Translations under genes and position numbers: made by a program
The notes under the pieces: generated by a model
Told to the model about the DNA's origin: nothing
The model's database searches: none
Seen by the model: only the letters and a program-made list of their open reading frames with translations
Shown here: one piece after another, positions 42,018 to 49,458 of the stretch
Layout: the number at the start of each line of letters is the position of its first letter
Position numbering within the stretch: position 1 is the first letter of the stretch
DNA from: Bradyrhizobium yuanmingense
GTDB lineage: Bacteria; Pseudomonadota; Alphaproteobacteria; Rhizobiales; Xanthobacteraceae
DNA length: 64,000 nt
NCBI RefSeq assembly: GCF_900094575.1
Contig: NZ_FMAE01000006.1
Span: 124,001 to 188,000 of the forward strand
Reading direction: 5' to 3'

Positions 42018-42821
42018 TCAGGGCGTGAGGCGCTCGACGAGCCTGCGATCCTCGACCTCGAATCCGCCGCCATAGACGTCCGACACCATGAAATGCGCGC
42101 CGAGGATTTCCGGTTCGAGCTCGGCAATCGGATCGTACGCGCTGGCGTGCAGCGTCATTGAGGCACGGCCCGGCACTGGCTTGGAGTATTTCAGCGGCGT
42201 GCGGCGATAGGCGATGTCCGCATAGGCCGTGCCGAGCCGCTCGGGATGCGGCAGACGGCGCACATGGATCTCGCCGGCCGGCAGCTCGTCGCCGTCGACG
42301 ATGCGGACGACCGGCGCAGACGGATCCGGCGTGAAGGCGAAATCGGCGAGCGGAATGCCGCGGCGGCGGACCCATCCAGTGATCGATCCATCGGCATGCT
42401 CGTCGAACGCGTAATGCGCATCCTTCTTGGTGTAGCCGAACACCTCGCGCCCGGCGCAGATCCCCATGGGATCGCTGCAATACATGAAGATGTGCGTCTC
42501 GGTGAACAGCCCCTTGTAGCGCACGGGCACCGAGATCATCAGGTCGAACATCTCGCCCGCGTGCACGGCGAGGGAATGGCCAGGCGAACGCATGAAACGA
42601 AAGGCCACGCGGTCGCTGGCGATCTCGAACGGCGTCTCTGCGAGCAAGGTCGCGACCTTGCCGGGCGCGACACGGGTCATGATCTCGACGGTGCGCAAGG
42701 TGCAGCCCCACTCCACCGGATAAGCCGGCGAATAGGGCGGATTGACCCCGCTATTCGGCTTGAGCTGGTACTGCCCGAACATGCGTCCGCGCGGGTCGTC
42801 GGGATCGGTGACCACAGCCAT
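42018..42821 (-). CDS. Acetoacetate decarboxylase family protein
   Basis: A 267-residue protein of the ADC family. The Schiff-base lysine region reads GREVFGYTKKDAHYAF, with the Lys-Lys pair of true acetoacetate decarboxylases, and the family ends with MVSDVYGGGFEVEDRR-like strands. Decarboxylation of a beta-keto acid is therefore chemically plausible, but many family members act on other compounds. It is the first gene of the operon that continues with the SBP and SDR. A perfect 20-bp palindrome lies 34 bases upstream of its ATG. Confidence 0.85.
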   Translation of the reverse strand: MAVVTDPDDPRGRMFGQYQLKPNSGVNPPYSPAYPVEWGCTLRTVEIMTRVAPGKVATLLAETPFEIASDRVAFRFMRSPGHSLAVHAGEMFDLMISVPVRYKGLFTETHIFMYCSDPMGICAGREVFGYTKKDAHYAFDEHADGSITGWVRRRGIPLADFAFTPDPSAPVVRIVDGDELPAGEIHVRRLPHPERLGTAYADIAYRRTPLKYSKPVPGRASMTLHASAYDPIAELEPEILGAHFMVSDVYGGGFEVEDRRLVERLTP

Positions 42822-42854
42822 GGGGCCGCTTCCTCTGATTTATATATGATTTGT

Positions 42855-42874
42855 AAATTTCATATATGAAATTT
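42855..42874. promoter_or_regulatory. Perfect 20-bp palindrome, probable operator
   Basis: aaatttcatatatgaaattt is exactly self-complementary and AT-rich in GC-rich surroundings. A partial direct copy (tatatatga) lies at 42841-42849. The position between the decarboxylase start and xseA fits an operator for a dimeric regulator, for example of the GntR or IclR type. Which protein binds is unknown. Confidence 0.65.
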
Positions 42875-42990
42875 AGGTCGAGTCAAGTTGCCTTCCAAGC
42901 TGCGGTTCCTTGGGTCTACCGAATCGATTGGCGCTGCGGCGCGAAAATCCTTAACGTCGGGCCTGACCCCGAAATGCCGAATCGTTTGCT

Positions 42991-44610
42991 ATGCCGCCTG
43001 CGGAACAACTGCTCAACGCGCCTGAATTCACCGTCTCCGAACTGTCCCTGTCCCTGAAGCGGACGGTCGAGGACGCCTTCGGCCATGTCCGCGTCCGCGG
43101 CGAGATCTCCGGCTTCCGCGGGGCGCATTCCTCCGGCCATTGCTATTTCGCGCTCAAGGACGAGAGCGCCAAGATCGAGGCGGTGATCTGGAAGGGCGTG
43201 CACAGCCGCATGCGCTTCAAGCCCCAGGAGGGGCTCGAGGTGATCGCCACCGGCAAGCTGACGACCTATCCCGGCTCCTCGAAATACCAGATCGTGATCG
43301 AGGCGCTGGAGCCGGCCGGCATCGGCGCGCTGATGGCGCTGATGGAGGAGCGCAAAAAGAAGCTCGCCGCCGAGGGCCTGTTTGACGAGGCGCGCAAGCA
43401 GCTCCTGCCGTGGCTGCCGGAGGTGATCGGCGTCGTGACCTCGCCGACCGGCGCCGTCATCCGCGACATCCTGCATCGGCTGGAGGACCGTTTTCCCCGC
43501 CGCGTGCTGGTGTGGCCGGTCAAGGTGCAGGGCGACGGCTCGGCCGAGCAGGTCGCGGCCGCGATCCGCGGCTTCAACGCGCTCTCCGAGGGCGGCCGGA
43601 TTCCGCGGCCCGATGTGCTCATCGTCGCGCGCGGCGGCGGCTCGCTGGAGGACCTCTGGTCGTTCAACGAGGAGATCGTGGTGCGCGCCGCCGCCGAGAG
43701 CATGATCCCGCTGATCTCGGCGGTGGGGCACGAGACCGACATCACGCTGATCGATTTCGTCGCCGACAAGCGCGCGCCGACGCCGACGGCGGCGGCCGAG
43801 ATGGCGGTGCCGGTGCGCAGCGACCTGTTCGTCGAGGTGGGCGATCTCGGCCGCCGCACCCGCGCCTATTGGCAACGCGCCCAGGAGAGCCGCCGCAGCG
43901 AGCTGCGTGCCGCGGCGCGCGCGCTGCCGGCGGCTGGCGATCTCCTGGCGATCCCGCGGCAGCGGCTGGATTCGGCGGGCGCTTCCCTGCCCCGCTGCCT
44001 CAAGGCCAACACGCATGCGCATTTCCGCAGGTTCACCGCCGCAAGCGCGAAGCTGACGCTGCGGGTGCTGCACGGCCAGATCTCGCAGGCCGATCATCGC
44101 CTCACCGTGTGCGGCGAACGGCTTGGTCTCTCCACGCGCTCGCTGCTGCGGCAGCGGCGCGACCGCTTTGCGGGACTGGAGGTGCGGCTGCGGGCCTCAA
44201 AACTTGCGAATGCGCAGGCGCAGCGCAACGCGATTGCCCGCCAGCGCGAGCGCACGCATCGTCTGACTGAGCGGGCAGAGCGCGCGCTTGTCACGCTGCT
44301 GCACCGGCTCGAGGCGCGGGTCGAGAACAGCGGCAAGCTGCTCTCCGCGCTGTCCTATCGCAGCGTGCTCGCGCGCGGCTTTGCGCTGGTGCGCGACGAG
44401 GCCGGCCATCCCGTGCATGCGGCGGATGCGATCGGCCCCGGCGCACGGGTCGAGATCGAGTTCGCGGACGGCCGTGTCGGCGCAACGGCGGATGCGGATC
44501 GCCCGGCGCCCGCGGAGAGGCGCGCGCCGGCGCAGCCGAAGCCGGCTGCGGAGACCAAGCCGGCACTGAAGCGCGTGGCCAAGCCGGTGGATCAGGGCAG
44601 CTTGTTCTGA
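42991..44610 (+). CDS. xseA: Exodeoxyribonuclease VII large subunit
   Basis: A 539-residue XseA, which with XseB degrades single-stranded DNA from both ends. An OB-fold (VRVRGEISGFRGAHSSGHCYFALKD) is followed by the nuclease core with GVVTSPTGAVIRDIL, ARGGGSLEDLWSFNEE and GHETDITLIDFVADKRAPTPTAAAE, then long coiled-coil helices and a C-terminal YRSVLARGFALVRDEAG segment. The last 40 residues are an Ala/Pro/Lys-rich tail, longer than in E. coli (456 residues). xseB is not nearby. The promoter region is shared with the divergent decarboxylase operon. Confidence 0.96.
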   Translation: MPPAEQLLNAPEFTVSELSLSLKRTVEDAFGHVRVRGEISGFRGAHSSGHCYFALKDESAKIEAVIWKGVHSRMRFKPQEGLEVIATGKLTTYPGSSKYQIVIEALEPAGIGALMALMEERKKKLAAEGLFDEARKQLLPWLPEVIGVVTSPTGAVIRDILHRLEDRFPRRVLVWPVKVQGDGSAEQVAAAIRGFNALSEGGRIPRPDVLIVARGGGSLEDLWSFNEEIVVRAAAESMIPLISAVGHETDITLIDFVADKRAPTPTAAAEMAVPVRSDLFVEVGDLGRRTRAYWQRAQESRRSELRAAARALPAAGDLLAIPRQRLDSAGASLPRCLKANTHAHFRRFTAASAKLTLRVLHGQISQADHRLTVCGERLGLSTRSLLRQRRDRFAGLEVRLRASKLANAQAQRNAIARQRERTHRLTERAERALVTLLHRLEARVENSGKLLSALSYRSVLARGFALVRDEAGHPVHAADAIGPGARVEIEFADGRVGATADADRPAPAERRAPAQPKPAAETKPALKRVAKPVDQGSLF

Positions 44611-44634
44611 GGGGGGAGGACAGGCTCTATCCGC

Positions 44635-44720
44635 GTCATTGCGAGGAGCCCTTGCGACGAAGCAATCCAGACTGCTTCCGCGGAGGGATTCTGGATTGCT
44701 TCGCTGCGCTCGCAATGACG
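44635..44720. repeat. Dispersed inverted repeat (cattgcgag family), second copy
   Basis: The left arm tcattgcgaggagcccttgc is diverged, while the right arm ttgcttcgctgcgctcgcaa equals the copy at 2752-2829. The element lies between xseA and the leftward small gene, and its arms can still pair over most of their length. Confidence 0.8.
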
Positions 44721-44755
44721 ATGTGGCGACAGCGCGTCTCCCATTCAAATCTACT

Positions 44756-44899
44756 TCAGCGACACGACAATCCCGCCTCGATCGTGGTCCAGAAGCCGCA
44801 ATGGTCCGGCGCGCGATGGGAGGCGTGGGCCTCGAACAGCAGGATCGCGACGGTGAAGACGACCAGGGCGGACGCGAAGAGCGTGATGCGGCCATGCAT
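44756..44899 (-). CDS. Small membrane or secreted protein
   Basis: A 47-residue open frame from ATG 44899: short basic start (MHGR), one hydrophobic helix (ITLFASALVVFTVAILLF), then EAHASHRAPDHCGFWTT and a C-terminal cysteine. The helix could be a membrane anchor or a signal peptide cleaved near AHA. I see no family match. The conserved-looking Cys, Trp and His residues argue for a real gene, but its small size keeps confidence low. Confidence 0.45.
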   Translation of the reverse strand: MHGRITLFASALVVFTVAILLFEAHASHRAPDHCGFWTTIEAGLSCR

Positions 44900-44963
44900 G
44901 TGAGATGCGTTTAATCGACATCGTGGTCGAATGATGGCGCGGCCATGCGCATCCGAGCCGCCA

Positions 44964-45758
44964 TCACCGCGCCAGCCATTGCGCGACGTCCTTCTGCGAG
45001 GCGGCGCGGGCTTCGGCATCACCGTGCTCGGGCGCGGCAGCGGCGTGCAGCGGCGCGCCGGCGCGGTCGAAATCGTGATCGGCGCCGGGATAGACCACGA
45101 TGCGCGCCAACGCGCTGCGGCCGCGCGCCCCGTCCACCATCTGGCGGCAGGCCGGGGGCGACGACACCTCGTCATCGGCGCCGATCAAGACCAGCGTCGG
45201 CACCCGCGTGCTCCAGCCGAGGCCCGCCGCGATCCGGCAATCCGGATAGAACGCGATGGCGGCGCGGAAATCCGGACCGGGATCGCGCCCCGCGCTCTGC
45301 GGACGCACGGCCCAGAGCAGCGCGCTCGCACCATTGGCCCAGCCGATCAGGCTGACGCGGTCCCGCGCCACGAAAGGCTGCTGCATCAGCCAGGCGCGCG
45401 CGGCCGCGATATCGGCGACGCGTTCGCGCCGCGCCTTGACGTGCATCTCCTTGACGCGGCATTGCGGGCCGAGCTCGCGCGAGCCGTAGCTGTCGGGCAG
45501 CAGCACGGCATTGCCGGCCTTGAGCAGGCGTTCAGCCCAATCGCGATAGCGCGGCAGCACGGGATCGGAATGGCTACCCAGCCCGCCGCAGCCGTGCAGC
45601 GCGATCACGGCCGGGAACGGCCCCTCGCCCGCGGGCTTGTAGAGCTGCGCATGGAGCACCCCGGAGGCGAGCGGAATTTCGACCGGCTGCGGCGCCGGGG
45701 CGGCGTGCGCGGCCGACATCAGCAGCGTCAGGAACAAAGCGGCGAGGCGAAGGCGCAT
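44964..45758 (-). CDS. Exported dienelactone hydrolase-like protein with altered nucleophile
   Basis: A 264-residue alpha/beta hydrolase of the dienelactone-hydrolase group with a signal peptide (MRLRLAALFLTLLMSAAHA). HGCGGLGSHSDPVLP supplies the oxyanion region, the acid is in IGADDEVS and the His in GADHDFDRAG. At the nucleophile elbow, however, the sequence is IGWANGASAL: the position expected to be Ser or Cys is Ala. Either it is catalytically dead, or a different residue serves. ATG 45758 is used rather than the longer frame start. Confidence 0.8.
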   Translation of the reverse strand: MRLRLAALFLTLLMSAAHAAPAPQPVEIPLASGVLHAQLYKPAGEGPFPAVIALHGCGGLGSHSDPVLPRYRDWAERLLKAGNAVLLPDSYGSRELGPQCRVKEMHVKARRERVADIAAARAWLMQQPFVARDRVSLIGWANGASALLWAVRPQSAGRDPGPDFRAAIAFYPDCRIAAGLGWSTRVPTLVLIGADDEVSSPPACRQMVDGARGRSALARIVVYPGADHDFDRAGAPLHAAAAPEHGDAEARAASQKDVAQWLAR

Positions 45759-45950
45759 CGGACCCTGCGGCAGGAGCTGCCGGAACCGGCGCCCCTTCGA
45801 CCGAAGCCTTATCATGCGAAAACGGCGGCAAATCATCACGAACCGGTGGGTTTAACGGGCGGACAAGCCACCCCATCTATGCTACATCCCGTCCAACACA
45901 TCGTGCCTTCCACGGCGTTCCTGGAGAGGCCCCCACGGAGACTTTCGACC

Positions 45951-46175
45951 GTGCTGAACAAGTTCGGCCCCTCGGGCCATGGCGAAGCGCAGGTGCAATA
46001 TCTCGACGGCGATTTCCGCGTGATCTCGCCGGGGACTTTCGTGCGCTGCGCGATCACCGACGTCCGCATCCCGCTCGACGAGCTGAAGTACTGGAGCGTC
46101 GATCTGCAGGAGGCCTATGCCACGCCCACCGCGGTGCTGCAGCGGCATTTTCCCGGCGCGCTGAAACAGCCGTGA
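45951..46175 (+). CDS. DUF2093 family protein
   Basis: A 74-residue protein: VLNKFGPSGHGEAQVQYLDGDFRVISPGTFVRCAITDVRIPLDELKYW and a short tail, which is the full DUF2093 pattern found throughout alphaproteobacteria. GTG at 45951 has GGAG ten bases upstream; ATG 45879 in frame would add 24 unrelated residues. The conserved Cys and the beta-rich segment suggest a compact fold; function unknown. It is divergent from the hydrolase gene. Confidence 0.8.
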   Translation: MLNKFGPSGHGEAQVQYLDGDFRVISPGTFVRCAITDVRIPLDELKYWSVDLQEAYATPTAVLQRHFPGALKQP

Positions 46176-46419
46176 TCCTTCGGCCCTCGCAACTCTCGTA
46201 AGGCGGGTAAAACCGGCAGACCTATAATGCTGGCGGTAACAATTGCAGGGTGCAATTCCATCTGACTTCTCCTGGATGCGGCTTCATTCAATAAGATTGC
46301 GGCCATGAATGCCGGCTGAATGTTCGCCGATATCTAAAATTGTCAGGCTTCCATTGGGGCCCATTTAAGCCGGCCTGCACCACACTGCCTCGGGATAAAG
46401 TGGCAATCGGGCAGGAAGC

Positions 46420-47715
46420 ATGGACCTCCGGAGAACTTTCAGCCGCTCGTTCGGTGCACCTTCGAGCGCAAAGGATCATTTGCTCGAACAGTTCATCCGC
46501 GACGAGCAGGGCAGCTACGTGCTCATTTCTGCGCTGCTCATGCCGGTCCTGGTCGGCACCGCCGGCCTCGGAACGGAAGTGGGCTGGTGGTACTACAAGC
46601 ACAAGAACATGCAGAGCGTTGCAGATTCCGGCGCCGTCAGCGCTGCGACGGCTGCCAGTGCAGGCGGCGACCCCCGGTCCGAAGCCAAGGCGGTCGCGGC
46701 AAATTATGGTTACACCGACGGCGCGAACGACGTCACTGTTACGGTGAACCAGCCACCGAAAACAGGCAGTCAGGCGTCGAACGCGCAGGCCATCGAAGTC
46801 ATCGTCAGTCAACCGCAGCGTCGGCTGCTATCGGCCTTGTTCGGCTCGGACCGCGTACCAATCACCGCGCGCTCGGTCGCCCTGCCCAATTCCGGGACGG
46901 GCTGCGTCCTTGCGCTCAACAGGAGCGCAAGCCCCGCCGTCAACGTCAGCGGCGGCAACCAGCTCAACCTGATCAAGTGCAATCTCTACAGCAACTCGAG
47001 CGCAAGCCCCTCGCTCAACGTCGCCGGCAGCGCCTCGGTCGCGGCGAACCAGGTCGGCGTGGTTGGCGACGTCTCCGGCGCGAGCAGCATCACGGCGGCC
47101 AACGGCATCAAGACGCACATCACGCCTGTCGCCGATCCCTATGCCGACGTCTCTCCGCCGACGCGGCCGAGCTGCAGCAATGCCAAGATCACGGTCAACG
47201 CCAACGGAAAGACGAACTCGCTCGACCCCGGCTGCTACATGGGCAGCATCACGGTCAACGCCGGCGCAGTCCTGAACCTCAATCCAGGCATCTATTATCT
47301 GGATGGCGCCAGCTTGAGCGTCGCCGGAAATGCCACCATCACCGGCAGCGGCGTCACCCTGGTGTTCACGGGCTCCGGCAGCGACTGGGGCACCGCCTCG
47401 ATCGGCAGCAACGCGACCGTCGACCTGACCGGGCCGACCAGCGGCCCGACAAAGGGCATCGTCATGTATGGCGACCGCAACATGCCGGCCGGGACTAATT
47501 TCAATCTCACCGGCGGTGCTACGCAGAATTTCGGCGGTGCCATCTACCTGCCAAAGGCCAATCTCAGCTTCAGCGGCGGCAACGGCACCAGCACATCCTG
47601 CACCAAGATCATCGCGGATACGCTGACGTTCAGCGGCACGTCGAACCTGCAGGTCAATTGCACCGCGCTCGGCACCGCGACGATCGGTTCGCAGACCGCG
47701 CAGCTCGTCGAATGA
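46420..47715 (+). CDS. TadG-like pilus assembly protein
   Basis: A 431-residue protein. After a polar start, the TadE/TadG pseudopilin-like helix begins with FIRDEQGSYVLISALLMPVLVGTAGLGTEVG (about residues 24-54), then YYKHKNMQSVADSGAVSAA, the typical start of TadG-type proteins. From about 170 on the sequence is a Ser/Asn/Gly-rich region with repeated short strands (VNVSGGNQL, LNVAGSASV, LSVAGNATITGSG), suggesting a beta-helix-like surface domain, and cysteines in CKAL-type pairs are spread along it. It lacks an obvious VWA domain. It is first of three overlapping genes. Confidence 0.8.
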   Translation: MDLRRTFSRSFGAPSSAKDHLLEQFIRDEQGSYVLISALLMPVLVGTAGLGTEVGWWYYKHKNMQSVADSGAVSAATAASAGGDPRSEAKAVAANYGYTDGANDVTVTVNQPPKTGSQASNAQAIEVIVSQPQRRLLSALFGSDRVPITARSVALPNSGTGCVLALNRSASPAVNVSGGNQLNLIKCNLYSNSSASPSLNVAGSASVAANQVGVVGDVSGASSITAANGIKTHITPVADPYADVSPPTRPSCSNAKITVNANGKTNSLDPGCYMGSITVNAGAVLNLNPGIYYLDGASLSVAGNATITGSGVTLVFTGSGSDWGTASIGSNATVDLTGPTSGPTKGIVMYGDRNMPAGTNFNLTGGATQNFGGAIYLPKANLSFSGGNGTSTSCTKIIADTLTFSGTSNLQVNCTALGTATIGSQTAQLVE

Positions 47716-48230
47716 GGTTTGGAGCGATGCAGATCCGGAGTTTCTCATTTAAGCTTGGCCGTCGATTGCTCGGTTCTCTGGCGCGGCATGTGCGAATCGC
47801 TGCCGGCGATCAACGGGGCGTCGCGGCAGCCGAATTCGCCATCCTGGTTCCCCTGCTGTCCCTGATGGTCGTCTCGGTCACGGACATCGGGCTTGCCCTC
47901 TATCGCAAGATGCAGGTCGAAAATGCCGCGCAAGCGGGAGCCCAGTACGCGATTGCGCGCGGCTTCGACACGAGCGGCATCGCGAACGCCGTCGCAAGTG
48001 CCACCAGCGCGACGAACATCACCGCTTCACCTCCGCCGGTCCAGTTCTGCGGATGTCCGACGAGTGCGGGCGTGAGCGCCACCAGCTGCGGAACGGTCTG
48101 CACCGGCGGTGCGCCGGCCGGAACATATACTACGGTCTCGGCGCAAGCGACGTACTATACGATCATCGATTATCAGATCGTGGCGGCCACCTACACATAC
48201 ACCGCGCAGTCCACCACGAGGCTGCAGTGA
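47712..48230 (+). CDS. TadE-like pseudopilin (first copy)
   Basis: A 172-residue protein; ATG 47712 overlaps the preceding stop (ATGA), and ATG 47727 with gagg upstream is an equally plausible start. The TadE helix is in DQRGVAAAEFAILVPLLSLMVVSVTDIGLALYRKMQVENAAQAGAQYA (about 51-100), with the Glu typical of pseudopilins at AAAEF. The C-terminal half is Thr/Ser/Ala-rich with four cysteines (CGCP, SCGTVC). It belongs to the Flp/Tad pilus minor pseudopilins. Confidence 0.8.
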   Translation: MRFGAMQIRSFSFKLGRRLLGSLARHVRIAAGDQRGVAAAEFAILVPLLSLMVVSVTDIGLALYRKMQVENAAQAGAQYAIARGFDTSGIANAVASATSATNITASPPPVQFCGCPTSAGVSATSCGTVCTGGAPAGTYTTVSAQATYYTIIDYQIVAATYTYTAQSTTRLQ

Positions 48231-48604
48231 AGCTCACCGCATTATGGCGGGACACGCGCGGCACCACAGCGCTGGAATTTGCGCTGACCGCTCCCGTGTT
48301 CTTCCTGTTCATATTCGGGATCATCGAATGCGGGCTGCTGTTCTGGACTCAGCTCGGAATCCAGCATGGCAGCGAAATGGCCGCGCGCTGCGCGAGCGTC
48401 AACAACACGCTCTGTCCGAGCAGCAGCGCGATCACGACCTACGCTGCCCAGCAGGCCTACGGCCTCACGCTCCCGCCGGGGACATTCACCTTTGCCACGG
48501 CCGCATGCGGCAACCAGGTCAGCGCGAGCTATTCATTCGAGTTTCCGCAGATCATCAACCTGTCTCCGATCACGCTGACCGCGCGAGCCTGCTTCCCGAG
48601 TTGA
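48227..48604 (+). CDS. TadE-like pseudopilin (second copy)
   Basis: A 125-residue protein starting at GTG 48227, inside the end of the preceding gene (GTGA overlap). WRDTRGTTALEFALTAPVFFLFIFGIIECGLLFW is the pseudopilin helix with the key Glu; four cysteines follow (RCASV, LCPS, ACGNQ, ACFPS). With the upstream TadE- and TadG-like genes it forms a three-gene unit for Flp pilus assembly. No tadA, tadB/C or flp pilin gene is in the window. Confidence 0.82.
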   Translation: MKLTALWRDTRGTTALEFALTAPVFFLFIFGIIECGLLFWTQLGIQHGSEMAARCASVNNTLCPSSSAITTYAAQQAYGLTLPPGTFTFATAACGNQVSASYSFEFPQIINLSPITLTARACFPS

Positions 48605-48955
48605 GGTCGCCGACAGAAAAATGGATTCTGCCATGCCAATCGCTTGCGTTCTACATTCCTTGCAGCCGTGGGTGAGTCGTTTCGCCCTGTGGTTGGATTC
48701 TTTGTTGCGATTCCGCGCCCTAGAGTTGTTTGATGAAGTTCTGCTGAAACAAAGCACTGCTATAGTGCAGGTTAGGTAATTGGCCCTGTTCTTTTTATCG
48801 CACAGACGATCAGGTCAACCAAACAGCCATCGAGCGTTGGAATTGGCGCGGTCTGTGAACGGGCTCATATCGAAGAGCCATCTGACGGGCGACGATCACC
48901 TTGAAAATTCGCGGTGGAATATCTGCAAATCGACAATCAAGCGATGGGGGTGATC
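48605..48955. other. Non-coding stretch
   Basis: These 351 bases after the pseudopilin operon have noticeably lower GC and hold no gene, repeat or hairpin I can support. They probably carry the promoter of the small gene that follows. Confidence 0.5.
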
Positions 48956-49141
48956 ATGCCCGCCATTTTCGACCTGCTCTATCGTGAATATTGCCGCGCC
49001 CGTCTCGCTGAGATGCGCAAACAGCTTCTGATCGCAGCTGAGCGCGCTGAAGCTGTCGCAGCGGATCATTATGCCGCGACGCTGAGTGACGATGAGAGAA
49101 CGGACCCGCACCGCAAGACCGGTCTCGGCCTGCCGAATTGA
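48956..49141 (+). CDS. Small hypothetical protein
   Basis: A 61-residue protein when started at ATG 48956, which is preceded by ggggg at 48945-48949. It reads MPAIFDLLYREYCRARLAEMRKQLL and then a charged helix (AERAEAVAADHYAA) with a polar end; it is predicted all-helical and soluble. Upstream in-frame starts (ATG 48944, GTG 48914) add up to 14 residues. I know of no function; similar small helical proteins occur in Bradyrhizobium. Confidence 0.5.
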   Translation: MPAIFDLLYREYCRARLAEMRKQLLIAAERAEAVAADHYAATLSDDERTDPHRKTGLGLPN

Positions 49142-49213
49142 AGCGGCTTCAAGACCGGCGATCACTCCCGCGTAGCAGTGACCAAGCAATTGGCAACAGT
49201 TTGGGAGACGGCA

Positions 49214-49300
49214 ATGAATACACCCGAATGCTACACCGTCGTCGTCGCCTGCATGTCGTGCCTCACCATCATCGGATTGATGGCCGCCGGCGCGTGGTGA
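49214..49300 (+). CDS. Putative 28-residue membrane miniprotein
   Basis: The reading frame is ATG AAT ACA to GCG TGG TGA. The product begins MNTPECYTVVVACMSC and ends IIGLMAAGAW, a single hydrophobic helix with three cysteines. ttgggagacggca before the ATG gives a GGGAG ribosome site six bases away. The frame is too short to be found by length alone. Good start site and a helix-like product support it, but chance cannot be excluded. Confidence 0.4.
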   Translation: MNTPECYTVVVACMSCLTIIGLMAAGAW

Positions 49301-49342
49301 GCATGGCTCGTTGCAGACATGATTCCGACTTCGACATGAGTA

Positions 49343-49373
49343 CAGCCGCCGCGTCGTCCGACGGCGGCGGCTG
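49343..49373. terminator. Strong hairpin between convergent genes
   Basis: cagccgccgc at 49343-49352 pairs with gcggcggctg at 49364-49373, with a further gtc/gac pair inside. It lies 42 bases after the miniprotein frame and 86 bases before the end of leftward lpxK, consistent with a bidirectional terminator. Confidence 0.6.
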
Positions 49374-49458
49374 CACTTTGGATCCGCAGATCAGCTTCCC
49401 GGCGGCGAATACGACAGGTTTCGCGACCAGGGCAGAGACGTTGCCTCACGTTGCGCGA

